A stretch of DNA of 64,000 bases from CAIWHR01 sp963713275 (GCA_963713275.1 CAVQLG010000021.1:124001-188000), one strand, 5' to 3'. Shown: positions 9,480 through 17,982, counted from the stretch's first letter. Program-made: numbers and translations. Notes: a model not told the origin generated them from the sequence alone.

Positions 9480-9537
9480 GGCGACGGCTCTTGACAATGC
9501 AGCGGAAAGACTATTGACCGCGCGGCAGGGCGCGCGT

Positions 9538-10887
9538 TCAGCGCGCCGCGGAGGCCGACGAGGCGATCTCTTCGCCGCGCAGCGAATGCGGCAGCGCAGC
9601 GGTGATGGTCACCTCGACGTATCGCCCGACCGACGCCGCATCCCCGGGGAAATTGACGACCCGGTTGTTCGCGGTGCGCGCCTGCAACTCGGCGGGGTTC
9701 CTGACGGCGTGCCCGGTCACCAGCACGCGCTGCCGGCTGCCCACCATCGCGTCGCTGTGGCGGCGGTACTGGGCGTCGAGCACGGCATTCAGGCGCTCGA
9801 GGCGCTGCTGCTTGACCGCCGCCGGCACGGCGTCGGCAAGCTCGACCGCCGGCGTGCCGGGCCGCGGGCTGTACGCGAACGTGAACGCGCCGTCGAAGTC
9901 GAGCTCCTGCGCGAGCTTGAGCGTGCGCTCGAAATCGGCGTCGGTCTCGCCGGGAAAGCCGACGATGAAATCCGAGGTGAGCGAGAGCTCCGGGCGGACC
10001 GCGCGCAACCGGCGAGCGATCGACTTGTACTCGAGCGTCGTGTAGCCTCGCTTCATCGCCGCGAGGATGCGGTCCGAACCGGACTGCACCGGCAGGTGCA
10101 GGTGCGGGACGAGCCGGTCGAGCTTGCCGTAGGCGGCGATGAGCCGCGGCGTCATCTCCTTCGGGTGCGAGGTCGTGAACCGCATGCGCTCGATGCCGGG
10201 CACTTCGGCGACGTAGTCGAGCAGCGTCGCGAGGTCGGCGGTCTCGCCGCCGTCGCCCATCGCGCCGCGGTAGGCGTTGACGTTCTGTCCCAGCAGCGTG
10301 ACCTCGCGCACGCCCTGGTCCGCAAGGTCGGCGACCTCCGTCAGCACGTCCTCGAACGGGCGCGAGACCTCGCCGCCGCGGGTGAACGGCACCACGCAGA
10401 AGCTGCAGTACTTGCTGCAGCCCTCCATGATCGAGACGAACGCGGCGGCGCCCTCGACGCGCGGTGGCGGCAGGTGGTCGAACTTCTCGATCTCGGGGAA
10501 CGAGACGTCGACCTGCGGCCGGCCGGTCGCGCGCCGCGCGGCGATCAGCGCCGGCAGCCGGTGCAGCGTCTGCGGGCCGAACACGACGTCGACGTGGGGG
10601 GCGCGGCGCACGATCGCCGCGCCCTCCTGGCTCGCGACACAGCCGCCGACGCCAATGATGAGATGAGGTCGGGCCGCCTTGAGCTCGCGCACCCGGCCAA
10701 GGTCGTGGAACACGCGCTCCTGCGCTTTCTCGCGCACCGAGCAGGTGTTGAACAGGATGATGTCCGCGTCTTCGGGCCGGCCGGTCCGGTCGACCCTTTC
10801 GGCGGCATCGAGCACGTCGGCCATCTTGTCCGAGTCGTACTCGTTCATCTGGCATCCGAACGTGCGGATGTAGAGCTTTTGCGTCAC
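9538..10887 (-). CDS. miaB: tRNA-2-methylthio-N6-dimethylallyladenosine synthase
   Basis: Radical-SAM methylthiotransferase converting i6A37 to ms2i6A37 in tRNAs. The 449 residues start at a GTG (10887) giving VTQKLYIRTFGCQMNEYDS, the family's usual N-terminus. Two iron-sulfur sites are visible: Cys12, Cys49 and Cys83 in the N-terminal UPF0004 domain, and C157-x3-C161-x2-C164 (GCSKYCSFC) in the radical-SAM domain. A TRAM domain follows at the C-terminus. The frame extends a further 128 codons upstream, but that part is not MiaB-like. It heads the minus-strand cluster, with a TACAAT -10-like element about 60 bases upstream. Confidence 0.95.
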   Translation of the reverse strand: MTQKLYIRTFGCQMNEYDSDKMADVLDAAERVDRTGRPEDADIILFNTCSVREKAQERVFHDLGRVRELKAARPHLIIGVGGCVASQEGAAIVRRAPHVDVVFGPQTLHRLPALIAARRATGRPQVDVSFPEIEKFDHLPPPRVEGAAAFVSIMEGCSKYCSFCVVPFTRGGEVSRPFEDVLTEVADLADQGVREVTLLGQNVNAYRGAMGDGGETADLATLLDYVAEVPGIERMRFTTSHPKEMTPRLIAAYGKLDRLVPHLHLPVQSGSDRILAAMKRGYTTLEYKSIARRLRAVRPELSLTSDFIVGFPGETDADFERTLKLAQELDFDGAFTFAYSPRPGTPAVELADAVPAAVKQQRLERLNAVLDAQYRRHSDAMVGSRQRVLVTGHAVRNPAELQARTANNRVVNFPGDAASVGRYVEVTITAALPHSLRGEEIASSASAAR

Positions 10888-10944
10888 GGCGAGCGGCCCC
10901 GGGGCCGGTTTGAGCCGGTGGGGGCGGAAGCGGAGAAGGCGCGC

Positions 10945-10950
10945 ATTGTA
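10945..10950 (-). promoter_or_regulatory. Candidate -10 element for miaB
   Basis: TACAAT on the minus strand (five of six consensus bases), 57 bases upstream of the miaB GTG, in the divergent gap with the gene at 11059. No good -35 is visible. Called from position and match only. Confidence 0.35.
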
Positions 10951-11058
10951 GCAGGGGCCGACGGCAAGCGTCCCGCCGAGCCCTGCCCGCCACGATGCGC
11001 AACCCTGTTGCATAATGCCGCAGTCGCCCGTTGTCGCGGGAGCACCCCGGAGGAACCG

Positions 11059-11475
11059 ATGCCGAGTCCAACGCCAACCCGCCGCCGTTTCGGCGTCTAC
11101 GTCGTCGCCGCGCTCGCTGCCGCGGCCACGCCCACCGCCCTTGCGGGACCGGGCCACGATCACGCGGCGCATTCGAAGCCCAAGCACGGCGGGCTGGTCA
11201 AGGACGCCGGCGAGCTGACCTACGAGCTGCTCGTCACCCCGACCCGGATCGACGTCTGGGTCGAGGAGCACGGCAAGCCGACCGGCACGTCGGGGGCGAC
11301 GGCCAAGCTGACGCTGATCGACTCGGGCAGCCGGGTCGAAGTGCCGCTTGCGCCGGGGGCACCCAACCGTTTCGAGGCGCAGGGCAGCTACGCCGTGAAG
11401 AAGGGGATGGCAGCGCTCCTGCAGGTTGCCGTCGGCGGCAAGGAGATCGCGAAGATCCGCTACACGCTGCGGTGA
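11059..11475 (+). CDS. Small exported histidine-rich protein, function unknown
   Basis: 138-residue protein with a GGAGG Shine-Dalgarno six bases before the ATG. The N-terminus has a basic start and a hydrophobic signal (FGVYVVAALAAAATPTALAG) resembling a Tat- or Sec-type leader (TRRRF). The mature part opens with a histidine-rich stretch, GHDHAAHSKPKHGG, likely to bind divalent metal. The rest is a predicted beta-rich domain (YELLVTPTRIDVWVEEHGKP) reminiscent of small periplasmic metal-efflux accessory proteins. It is divergent from miaB and precedes the B12 riboswitch. A CATAAT -10-like element sits at 11011-11016. The function is not assigned; a role in copper, zinc or cobalt handling is inference. 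Confidence 0.8.
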   Translation: MPSPTPTRRRFGVYVVAALAAAATPTALAGPGHDHAAHSKPKHGGLVKDAGELTYELLVTPTRIDVWVEEHGKPTGTSGATAKLTLIDSGSRVEVPLAPGAPNRFEAQGSYAVKKGMAALLQVAVGGKEIAKIRYTLR

Positions 11476-11529
11476 CGCGGGCGTGCGCGACCGCGGGTCG
11501 CAACAGGCCGCTCGCGGCAGCAGTCAGTC

Positions 11530-11558
11530 TGGTGACCCTGCCGCTGGTGGGGTAGAAT
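11530..11558 (+). promoter_or_regulatory. Promoter of the B12 riboswitch-btuB transcript
   Basis: TAGAAT at 11553-11558 (five of six consensus) with a poor TGGTGA at 11530-11535, spacer 17. The predicted start near 11565 coincides with the first bases of the cobalamin riboswitch, which supports the -10 call. Confidence 0.5.
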
Positions 11559-11562
11559 CGCA

Positions 11563-11755
11563 GTCGCAGGTGTCCGCCGCGAATCCCTCGCGGCGGGTGA
11601 AACGGGAACGCGGTGCGGCGTCGATCCGACGCTTGAGTCCGCGGCTGCCCCCGCAACGGTAAGCCCTCGAGGGCCCTCCACTGCGCCACTGCCGGGCAAC
11701 CGGTGGGAAGGCGGCGTGGCCCGCATGGCAAGCCCGGAGACCGGCCTGCAGGGCA
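11563..11755 (+). ncRNA. Cobalamin (adenosylcobalamin) riboswitch
   Basis: B12-sensing leader RNA upstream of btuB. The conserved elements appear in order: GGTG near 11569; GGTGAAACGGGAA at 11595-11607; the B12 box GCTGCCCCCGCAACGGTAAG at 11644-11663; CCACTG near 11688; GGGAAGGC near 11705; and AGCCCGGAGACCGGCCTGC at 11730-11748. Together these define the family unambiguously. In known members, B12 binding represses downstream translation or transcription. About 190 bases separate its 3' end from the btuB ATG; I could not identify an expression-platform hairpin with confidence. Confidence 0.95.
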
Positions 11756-11945
11756 CGGGGCGCGCATGAGCGCCCGGTGCCGGTCACGAGACGCCACGCG
11801 GCCGGGTGCCGCGCAGCGGGTTGCCGGGCTGCTCGCGTTCCACGGCGGCGGGCCCGACGGCAGCGTTCGACTGCGCTCCCCTCCACGTAGCCAATCGCGT
11901 GCCAACGCCGCGCGGGGCTTTCGCGGCGGACGCGGAGTTCGTTCC

Positions 11946-13844
11946 ATGCTGCGCTCCCTGCTGCCATCGCTGCGGCCAGCTCCTTTGGCCGCGGCACGTC
12001 GACGCCGGTTGCCGCCGGCGCTGCCCGGTGTTCTAGCCGTGCTGCTCCTGATCGCCGACGCCCGCGCCGCCGACGGGGTGCCCGTGCGTACCGAGCGACT
12101 CGACCCGGTCGCGGTCACCGCGACCCGCGGTGCGCAGCCGATCGCCGACCTCCTCGCCGATCTCACCGTGATCGACGCCGACGCGATCGCGCGCGCCGGC
12201 GTGCGCGGACTCGCGGAGCTGCTGCAGCGCCAGCCCGGGATCGAGATCACGCGCAACGGCGGCCCGGCCGCAGTCTCCGGTGTGTTCATGCGTGGCGCCA
12301 ACAGCGGCCAGACGCTGGTGCTGGTCGACGGCCAGCGCGTGGGCGCCGCGTCGACGGGGGCGACGACGCTGCAGGCGATTCCGCTGGAGGCGATCGAGCG
12401 CATCGAGATCCTGCGCGGCCCCGCGTCGAGCCTCTACGGTGCCGACGCGATCGGCGGAGTGATCCAGATCTTCACCCACGCGGCGACACCGACGCCGCGG
12501 GCGAGCGTGAGCGCGAGCTACGGCAGCTACGCGACCCGCGAGGTCAACGCCCTCGTCTCCGGCAGCGCCGGCCCGCTGCGCGTGTCGCTGCAGGGCGCGG
12601 GAGTCGCGAGCAACGGCTTCAACGCGACGACCGATCCCGCAAGCTTCAACTACAACCCCGACGCCGACGGCTACCGCAGCGGCAACGCGACCGTCGACCT
12701 CGCGCTGCCGGTTGCCGAGGGCCACGAGCTCGGCGCCCGGTACCTCTACAATCGACTCAACGCCCAGTACGACGGCGGGCCCGGCTTCGACGACCGGACG
12801 ATCACCACCCTCGAGACCTGGCAGGTGACGAGCCGCAATCGGCTGGCCTCGTTCTGGGTGTCGCGGCTGACTGCGGGACAGAGCACCGACGACAGCGTCT
12901 CGCAGACGGGCTTCGGCGAGTTCCCGTTCGGTACGCGGCAGCGCCAGTTCGTCTGGCAGAACGAGTTCGCGCTGCCGGCAGGCACGCTCACGGCCGGCTA
13001 CGAGTGGCGGCAGGAGCGCATCAGCACCGATGCCGACTTCGCCGTGACCTCGCGCAACACCAACTCGCTGTTCGCGATCTACCAGTGGCGCGACGCCGTC
13101 CACGCCTTCCAGGCCAACCTGCGGCAGGATGATTCATCGCAGTACGGCGGGCAGACGACCGGAGCGCTCGCCTACGGCTATCGGCTGACCCCGGAGTTGC
13201 GCCTGACGGCCGGCGCGTCGACCGGCTTCAAGCCGCCGTCGTTCAACGATCTCTACTTCCCGGGGTTCGGCACGCCGGACCTCGAACCGGAAACGGCGCG
13301 CAACCTCGAGGCCGGCGTGCACTGGGCCGGCACGGTGGGGCAGGCGCGCCTCGATGCGCGGGCGATCGCCTACCGCAACCGCATCGACCAGTTGATCGTG
13401 TTCCGCTGCGACGCGAGCTTCAACTGCACGCCGCAAAACGTCGACGAGGCGACGCTGACCGGCGTCACGTTCGCGCTCGACGGGAACGTCGGCGACCTCG
13501 CAGTCACCGCGTCGCTCGACCTCGGGAATCCGCGCGACGACCGGACCGGCAACCTGCTCCCGCGGCGCGCGCGGCAGCACGGCGCGATCTCGGTTTCGGA
13601 CACCTTCGGGGACGCGCGCCTCGGCGCCGAGCTGGTCGCTTCGTCCTATCGCTACGACGACGCGGCGAACCGCGTCCGGTTGCCGGGCTACGCGACCGTC
13701 AACCTGACCGCCGAGTGGAGCCCCACGTCCTCGTTCACGATCTTCGCGCGCGCCGACAACGTCTTCAACGTCGACTACGTGCTCGCCGACGGCTACGCGA
13801 CCGGCGGCGCGACGGTCTCGGCCGGGGTGCGGTGGCGGCTGTGA
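11946..13844 (+). CDS. btuB: TonB-dependent vitamin B12 outer-membrane receptor
   Basis: Outer-membrane gated barrel importing cobalamin with TonB energy. The 632 residues start at ATG 11946 with a long basic signal peptide (LPPALPGVLAVLLLIADARA). A TonB-box-like DPVAVTATRG lies near residue 50. The plug domain (TVIDADAIARAGVRGLAELL; VLVDGQRVG; RIEILRGPASSLYGADAIGG) is followed by a 22-strand-type barrel ending in an aromatic-containing C-terminal strand (VSAGVRWRL). Length is close to E. coli BtuB (about 600). The cobalamin riboswitch immediately upstream and the btuF/btuCD genes alongside make the substrate assignment strong. The frame runs further 5' through the riboswitch, but that part is not coding. 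Confidence 0.93.
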   Translation: MLRSLLPSLRPAPLAAARRRRLPPALPGVLAVLLLIADARAADGVPVRTERLDPVAVTATRGAQPIADLLADLTVIDADAIARAGVRGLAELLQRQPGIEITRNGGPAAVSGVFMRGANSGQTLVLVDGQRVGAASTGATTLQAIPLEAIERIEILRGPASSLYGADAIGGVIQIFTHAATPTPRASVSASYGSYATREVNALVSGSAGPLRVSLQGAGVASNGFNATTDPASFNYNPDADGYRSGNATVDLALPVAEGHELGARYLYNRLNAQYDGGPGFDDRTITTLETWQVTSRNRLASFWVSRLTAGQSTDDSVSQTGFGEFPFGTRQRQFVWQNEFALPAGTLTAGYEWRQERISTDADFAVTSRNTNSLFAIYQWRDAVHAFQANLRQDDSSQYGGQTTGALAYGYRLTPELRLTAGASTGFKPPSFNDLYFPGFGTPDLEPETARNLEAGVHWAGTVGQARLDARAIAYRNRIDQLIVFRCDASFNCTPQNVDEATLTGVTFALDGNVGDLAVTASLDLGNPRDDRTGNLLPRRARQHGAISVSDTFGDARLGAELVASSYRYDDAANRVRLPGYATVNLTAEWSPTSSFTIFARADNVFNVDYVLADGYATGGATVSAGVRWRL

Positions 13845-14770
13845 CGCGCGACGCTCGGCCGCCTTCTCGCGGCGCTTGGCCTCGGCCTCGTCCTGACAGC
13901 GGCGCAGGCAGCGGTCAGCGTCGTCGACGACGAAGGTCGGCTCGTCACGGTGACGGCCCCGCCGCGGCGGATCGTGAGCCTCGCCCCGCACGCGACCGAG
14001 CTCCTCTTCGCGCTCGACGCCGGCCACCGCGTGGTCGGCGCGAGCGCGGCGTCGGACTGGCCTCCCGCGGCCCGGTCGCTGCCGCGCGTGGGCGATGCCC
14101 GCTCGGTCGACCTCGAGCGGATCCTGGTGCTCGCCCCCGAGCTGGTCGTCACCTGGCCGTACACCGCGCCGGCGCAGGTCGCCCGGTTGCGCGCCCGGGG
14201 CATCCCCGTCTTCGTGCTCGACGCGACGACCCTCGACGCGCTGCCCGTCGCAGCTCGCGCGCCTCGGCCGGCTTCTCGGCGTAGTCGCGCCACGCCGAAG
14301 CGCTCGCCGCCGCCCGTCGGGCGCAGCTCGAAGCGCTGCGCGCGCGCTACCGCGACGCGCCGCGCGTCGTCGTCTTCTACCAGGTCTGGAACGACCCGCT
14401 GTACACGATCGGCGGCACGCACCTCATCTCGCAGGCCATTGCGCTGTGCGGCGGCGTCAATGCGTTCGCGGCCCAGTCGCTGCCCGCGCCGGTCGTGGGC
14501 ATCGAGGCGGTACTGTCGGCGCAGCCGCAGGCGATCATCGCCGGAACCGACGGCGGCGTGCGCCCGCCCTGGCTCGACGACTGGCGGCGCTGGCCGACGC
14601 TGCCGGCCGCAGCGCGCGGCGAACTGCACGCGGTCGATGCGGATCTGCTCCACCGCGCCGGACCGCGCTTCATCGACGGCGTCGAGTCGCTGTGCGCGAC
14701 GATCGACGGCGTGCGCGCCCGCGCCGGCGCGAGCGCCGCGCTGACGCCGCACGCCCAGCTGCGCCGCTGA
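13841..14770 (+). pseudogene. btuF: Periplasmic B12-binding protein BtuF, interrupted by three apparent +1 slips
   Basis: The sequence encodes a near-complete cobalamin-binding protein, but in three frames. A signal-peptide-like stretch (TLGRLLAALGLGLVLTAAQA) and the N-terminal lobe (RRIVSLAPHATELLFALDAG) read in one frame from about 13850 to 14247. A short piece (QLARLGRLLGV) reads in the next frame. The C-terminal lobe (HAEALAAARRAQLEAL ... VVVFYQVWNDPLYTIGGTHL) reads in the third frame to the stop at 14770. The likely start is a GTG at 13841 overlapping the btuB stop, which also needs a slip near 13850. Each break is consistent with one extra base (near 13850, 14247 and 14283). Sequencing error or recent pseudogenisation are both possible. 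Confidence 0.8.
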
Positions 14771-14782
14771 CCCCCTTTTCGT

Positions 14783-15559
14783 CTACGCCGGAACGAGCGT
14801 GCGCGTTGGCCCTTCGCCCACTGCGACGAGCCGCCGACCGAACAGTCCGCCGAGCGCCTCCGGCGTCAGCAGCGCGGCCGCGCGGCCGCATTGCGCCCGG
14901 CCACCGCCAAGGGCGATCGCGTGATCGGCGTAGCGCAGCGCGAGATGCAGGTCGTGAACCACCATGACGACCGCTGCGGTGTTGTCGCGCGCGTGGCGGG
15001 TCAAGACGTCGAAGGCGGCGATCTGCTGGCCGAGATCGAGATGCGACGCCGGCTCGTCGAGCAACAGCAGCGGCGCCGCCTGCACCAGCATCGCCGCCAG
15101 CGCTACCCGGCGGCGCTCGCCGCCGGACAGCGTGGCCACGTCGCGGTCGGAGGCGGACTCGAGTCCGAAGGCGGCGAGCGCCGCACGGGCGCTCGCAACG
15201 TCGGTGTCCCCTTCCCACTGCCAGCGGGCAAGGTGCGGATGGCGCCCCGCAAGCGCGACGTCGAGCGCGGTCGCCGGAAAGAAATCGCTGGAGTTCTCCG
15301 GAAGGTACGCGCGCCGCAGCGCCTGCTCGCGCCGGGCGAGCGCCGCGATGTCACGGCCTCCGTAGCGCACGACCCCGGCCGCGGGTCGACACAGCCCGGC
15401 GAGCGTGCGCAACAGCGTCGTCTTGCCCGCACCGTTCGGTCCCACCATGGCCCAGCATTCGCCCTCCCGCACGTCGAATTCGAGGTCGCGGCAGAGCATC
15501 CTCCCACCGGCTGCGAGTGCTAGCCCACGGCACGACAGCAGCGCGGCGGCCGAACTCAT
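14783..15559 (-). CDS. btuD: Vitamin B12 ABC transporter ATP-binding protein
   Basis: Cytoplasmic ATPase of the type II B12 importer. The 258 residues carry Walker A GPNGAGKTT (residues 40-48), signature LSGGERRR, Walker B LLLLDEPASHLDLG and the H-loop VMVVHDLH. The ATG at 15559 overlaps the btuC stop by four bases (ATGA), so the two are translationally coupled. It converges on btuF with only 12 bases between the two stops. B12 specificity is inferred from the riboswitch-btuB neighbourhood; the FecE-type sequence alone would not separate B12 from siderophore transport. Confidence 0.9.
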   Translation of the reverse strand: MSSAAALLSCRGLALAAGGRMLCRDLEFDVREGECWAMVGPNGAGKTTLLRTLAGLCRPAAGVVRYGGRDIAALARREQALRRAYLPENSSDFFPATALDVALAGRHPHLARWQWEGDTDVASARAALAAFGLESASDRDVATLSGGERRRVALAAMLVQAAPLLLLDEPASHLDLGQQIAAFDVLTRHARDNTAAVVMVVHDLHLALRYADHAIALGGGRAQCGRAAALLTPEALGGLFGRRLVAVGEGPTRTLVPA

Positions 15560-16569
15560 CGGGCCGCCCCGCGCGCAAGGAGAAAGAGGAACGCCGGCAC
15601 CCCCACCAGGGCGGTGACGACACCGACCGGAAGCTGCAGCGGCGCCGCCAGCGTGCGCGCGAGCGTGTCGGCGACGACCAAGAGCGCGCCTCCCGCGAGC
15701 GCGGCGGCCGGCAGCAGCACGCGCTGGTCGTTGCCGACGATGAGGCGCACCGCGTGCGGTGCGAGCAGACCGACGAATCCGATGCTGCCCGCGAGCGCGA
15801 CGGCAACCGCGGTCGCGCTCGCTGCGAGCGCGTGGGCGATCAGCGCGACCCGCGGAACGGCGACGCCCAACGCCCGCGCGGTGTCTTCGCCGCGGCTCAC
15901 GACGTTGAGGTCGCGCGCGATCAGCAGCGCTGCGGCGAGCACCACGGCCAGGACGGCCAGCGCCGGCGCGCCGGCGGAGGCCGCGGACAGGTCCCCCAGC
16001 AGCCAGAACAGCATGCCCCGGACCGCCGCATCCGGCGCGAGCGTCAGCAACAGCGCGATCAACGCGCCCCAGCCCGCGGCGACGACCACGCCGGTCAGCA
16101 ACAGCCGGGTGGCCACCCACGGCGCGTCCTGCGCGCCGGCACGGGCGAGCCCAAACACCAGCGCCGTCGACAGCAGCGCGCCGGCGAGCGCGGCCGGCCC
16201 GGTCCACGCCGCGAACCCCGCGATGATCGCCGTCAGCGCCGCCACCGCGGCGCCGCCGGACACCCCGAGCACATAGGGATCCGCCAGGGGGTTGCGCAGC
16301 AGCACCTGCATCAGCGTGCCCGCGAGCGCGAGCAGGCCTCCGGCGGCGAGAGCCGCGACCGCACGGGGCAGCCGCAGCTGCAGCACGATCGCCGCGTCGG
16401 GCTCGCCGCGACTGTGAAACAGCAGCGATGGCAGGCGCGCCGGATCGATGCGCACACTGCCGGCGGCGAGCGCGAGCAGCAGCGCGCAAAGACACGCGAT
16501 CACCAGCGCGATCACCACCCAGGCGGCGCGACGGCGACCGGCGACGGTGGCAGTGGAGGGGGTGGGCAT
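15556..16569 (-). CDS. btuC: Vitamin B12 ABC transporter permease
   Basis: Inner-membrane FecCD-family permease of 337 residues with about ten hydrophobic helices. Family hallmarks include the first helix (AWVVIALVIACLCALLLALA), LRLPRAVAALAAGGLLALAG, the loop LLRNPLADPYVLGVSGGAA and GSIGFVGLLAPHAVRLIVG. It pairs with BtuD via a 4-base overlap. Its promoter region is divergent from greB, with TATAAT on the minus strand at 16623-16628. No riboswitch precedes it, so unlike btuB it does not appear to be directly B12-regulated. Confidence 0.92.
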   Translation of the reverse strand: MPTPSTATVAGRRRAAWVVIALVIACLCALLLALAAGSVRIDPARLPSLLFHSRGEPDAAIVLQLRLPRAVAALAAGGLLALAGTLMQVLLRNPLADPYVLGVSGGAAVAALTAIIAGFAAWTGPAALAGALLSTALVFGLARAGAQDAPWVATRLLLTGVVVAAGWGALIALLLTLAPDAAVRGMLFWLLGDLSAASAGAPALAVLAVVLAAALLIARDLNVVSRGEDTARALGVAVPRVALIAHALAASATAVAVALAGSIGFVGLLAPHAVRLIVGNDQRVLLPAAALAGGALLVVADTLARTLAAPLQLPVGVVTALVGVPAFLFLLARGAAR

Positions 16570-16622
16570 CGACGGGGCGGCGGGCCAGCGCAGCGCCGGA
16601 CGAGGTCGGGGTGCGAGCGCGC

Positions 16623-16628
16623 ATTATA
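16623..16628 (-). promoter_or_regulatory. Candidate -10 element for btuCD
   Basis: Perfect TATAAT on the minus strand, 54 bases upstream of the btuC ATG, inside the short divergent gap with greB. No clear -35 hexamer. Confidence 0.45.
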
Positions 16629-16684
16629 GGGACCTCCTGGCGCGGCCGGCGTGCGCCGGAACCCGGCCCGAGGCGCCGCGGCCC

Positions 16685-16690
16685 TATAAT
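16685..16690 (+). promoter_or_regulatory. Candidate -10 element for greB
   Basis: Perfect TATAAT on the plus strand, 37 bases upstream of the greB ATG; same CCCTATAATG context as the btuC element on the opposite strand. No convincing -35 hexamer. Confidence 0.5.
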
Positions 16691-16727
16691 GACCCAGCGG
16701 TCCACCCTCGCGGACACCCTCCTGCCG

Positions 16728-17309
16728 ATGAGCAAGGCCTTCACGCGCGACAACGACGAAGCCGACGACAGCGATCTGCCGGTGGCGGCGGCGCTGCCGG
16801 CCGGGACGCGCAACTACATGACGCCCGGCGGCTTCGAGCGGCTCTCGGCCGAGCTCGACCGGCTGGTGAAGAAGGACCGGCCCGAGCTTGTCACGACCGT
16901 CGCGTGGGCGGCGTCGAACGGGGACCGCTCGGAAAACGGGGACTACATCTACGGCAAGCGGCGCCTGCGCGAGATCGATCGCCGGATCCGCTTTCTCATC
17001 AAGCGGCTCGATCTCGCGGAAGTCGTCGATCCCACCGCGCGACGCGACGACGCCGATCACGTGTACTTCGGCGCCACCGTGACGGTCGCCAATGCGCGGG
17101 GCGAGGCGCGCGAAGTCGCCATCGTCGGCGTCGACGAGATCGACCCCGCCCGCGGCTACATCAGCTGGGTGTCGCCGATGGCGCGCGCGCTCCTGAAGGC
17201 GCGCGTGGGGGACACGGTCCTGCTGCGGACTCCGGCGGGCGCCGAGGAACTCGACGTCGTCGAGGTGCGCTACGAGGCGCTCGCCACGGGCGCTGCGCAG
17301 CCTGGTTGA
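16728..17309 (+). CDS. greB: Transcription elongation factor GreB
   Basis: Binds the RNA polymerase secondary channel and stimulates cleavage of backtracked transcripts. The 193 residues start MSKAFTRDND, the usual GreB opening. A coiled-coil N-terminal domain carries the acidic tip (SNGDRSENGDYIYGKRRLR, residues about 65-83), followed by the FKBP-like C-terminal domain (IDPARGYISWVSPMARALL). An in-frame ATG at 16689 would add 13 residues that are not GreB-like. The TATAAT at 16685 fits a short leader to 16728. Confidence 0.95.
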   Translation: MSKAFTRDNDEADDSDLPVAAALPAGTRNYMTPGGFERLSAELDRLVKKDRPELVTTVAWAASNGDRSENGDYIYGKRRLREIDRRIRFLIKRLDLAEVVDPTARRDDADHVYFGATVTVANARGEAREVAIVGVDEIDPARGYISWVSPMARALLKARVGDTVLLRTPAGAEELDVVEVRYEALATGAAQPG

Positions 17310-17342
17310 CGCCCATCGCGGCAAGCGGCTAGAGTGTTCGCG

Positions 17343-17585
17343 ATGAACTGCGTGCCAATCTCCGAGATGACGGCGGCGCCCGGCCTCGAGCAGGAACTTG
17401 CGGCGCTCGAGCAGCGTCAGGCGTCGTTGATTGCACACACCCGTGCGCTGCGGGCCGCCAACGAGTCGCTGCGCGGCGAACTGGCCGACGCGCAGGCGCG
17501 CAACCGGGCGCTTGCGGAACGTGTCGCGGAAGCCGCGCGCCGCCTCGACGCGCTCCTGTCGCGGCTGCCCGAGACGACGGAATGA
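17343..17585 (+). CDS. Small coiled-coil protein upstream of zapA
   Basis: 80-residue protein that is almost entirely a predicted alpha-helical coiled coil (LEQELAALEQRQASLIAHTR; RNRALAERVAEAARRLDALL). Short coiled-coil proteins of this kind (TIGR02449-like, ZapB-like in size) commonly precede zapA in proteobacteria; a role in divisome assembly is inferred from that context. Start choice is uncertain: ATG 17343, ATG 17367 and GTG 17334 are all in frame and none has a strong Shine-Dalgarno. It ends 16 bases before zapA and is probably co-transcribed. Confidence 0.8.
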   Translation: MNCVPISEMTAAPGLEQELAALEQRQASLIAHTRALRAANESLRGELADAQARNRALAERVAEAARRLDALLSRLPETTE

Positions 17586-17601
17586 ACGTGGAGGCCATCC
17601 G

Positions 17602-17982
17602 GTGAGCACGCGCAATACCCGCAGCGGCAAGCAGCCGTTCGCCCTCGAGGTGTCGCTGCTGGGCCGGGTATACACGATCACGTGCGACCCGTCGGAGCAC
17701 GCGGAACTGGAGGAAGCCGTGGCCATGCTCGACCGCCGGATGCGCGACATCCGCGACGGCGGCAAGGTGAGCAACACCGAGCGCATCGCCGTCATGGCCG
17801 CACTCAATTTCGCCCACGATCTGCTGCGAGCACGCAGGGACGCGCCGGCGGCCACGCCTGCCGACGCGGGCCAGGAGGCGCCCGGCGCGCCCGCCATTGA
17901 CGACGCAGGCGCGCGGCGTAGAATCGAAGGCATGCGGGCGAGCATCGAGGAAGTTCTCGGCGGCCAGGAGAAGCTGTTCTGA
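17602..17982 (+). CDS. zapA: Cell division protein ZapA
   Basis: FtsZ-associated protein that bundles FtsZ filaments at midcell. The 126 residues start at a GTG with a GGAGG-type Shine-Dalgarno seven bases upstream. The N-terminal ZapA fold (LEVSLLGRVYTITCDPSEH; LEEAVAMLDRRMRDIR; TERIAVMAALNFAHDLL) is followed by a low-complexity Ala/Pro linker and a short C-terminal helix (GMRASIEEVLGGQEKLF). It sits immediately upstream of 6S RNA, the conserved proteobacterial arrangement, and contains a strong promoter-like sequence in its 3' part. Confidence 0.93.
   Translation: MSTRNTRSGKQPFALEVSLLGRVYTITCDPSEHAELEEAVAMLDRRMRDIRDGGKVSNTERIAVMAALNFAHDLLRARRDAPAATPADAGQEAPGAPAIDDAGARRRIEGMRASIEEVLGGQEKLF
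17897..17924 (+). promoter_or_regulatory. Strong sigma-70-type promoter inside zapA, likely for 6S RNA
   Basis: TTGACG at 17897-17902 and TAGAAT at 17919-17924, spacer 16; each hexamer matches consensus at five of six positions, the best promoter in the window. The predicted start near 17931 is about 100 bases before the inferred 6S 5' end, resembling an upstream processing-dependent ssrS promoter. Confidence 0.6.

Noticed and set aside
9488..9497. TTG start for the metalloprotease at 9497
   Set aside because: The ATG at 9479 has a better-spaced purine run and gives a normal lipoprotein signal.
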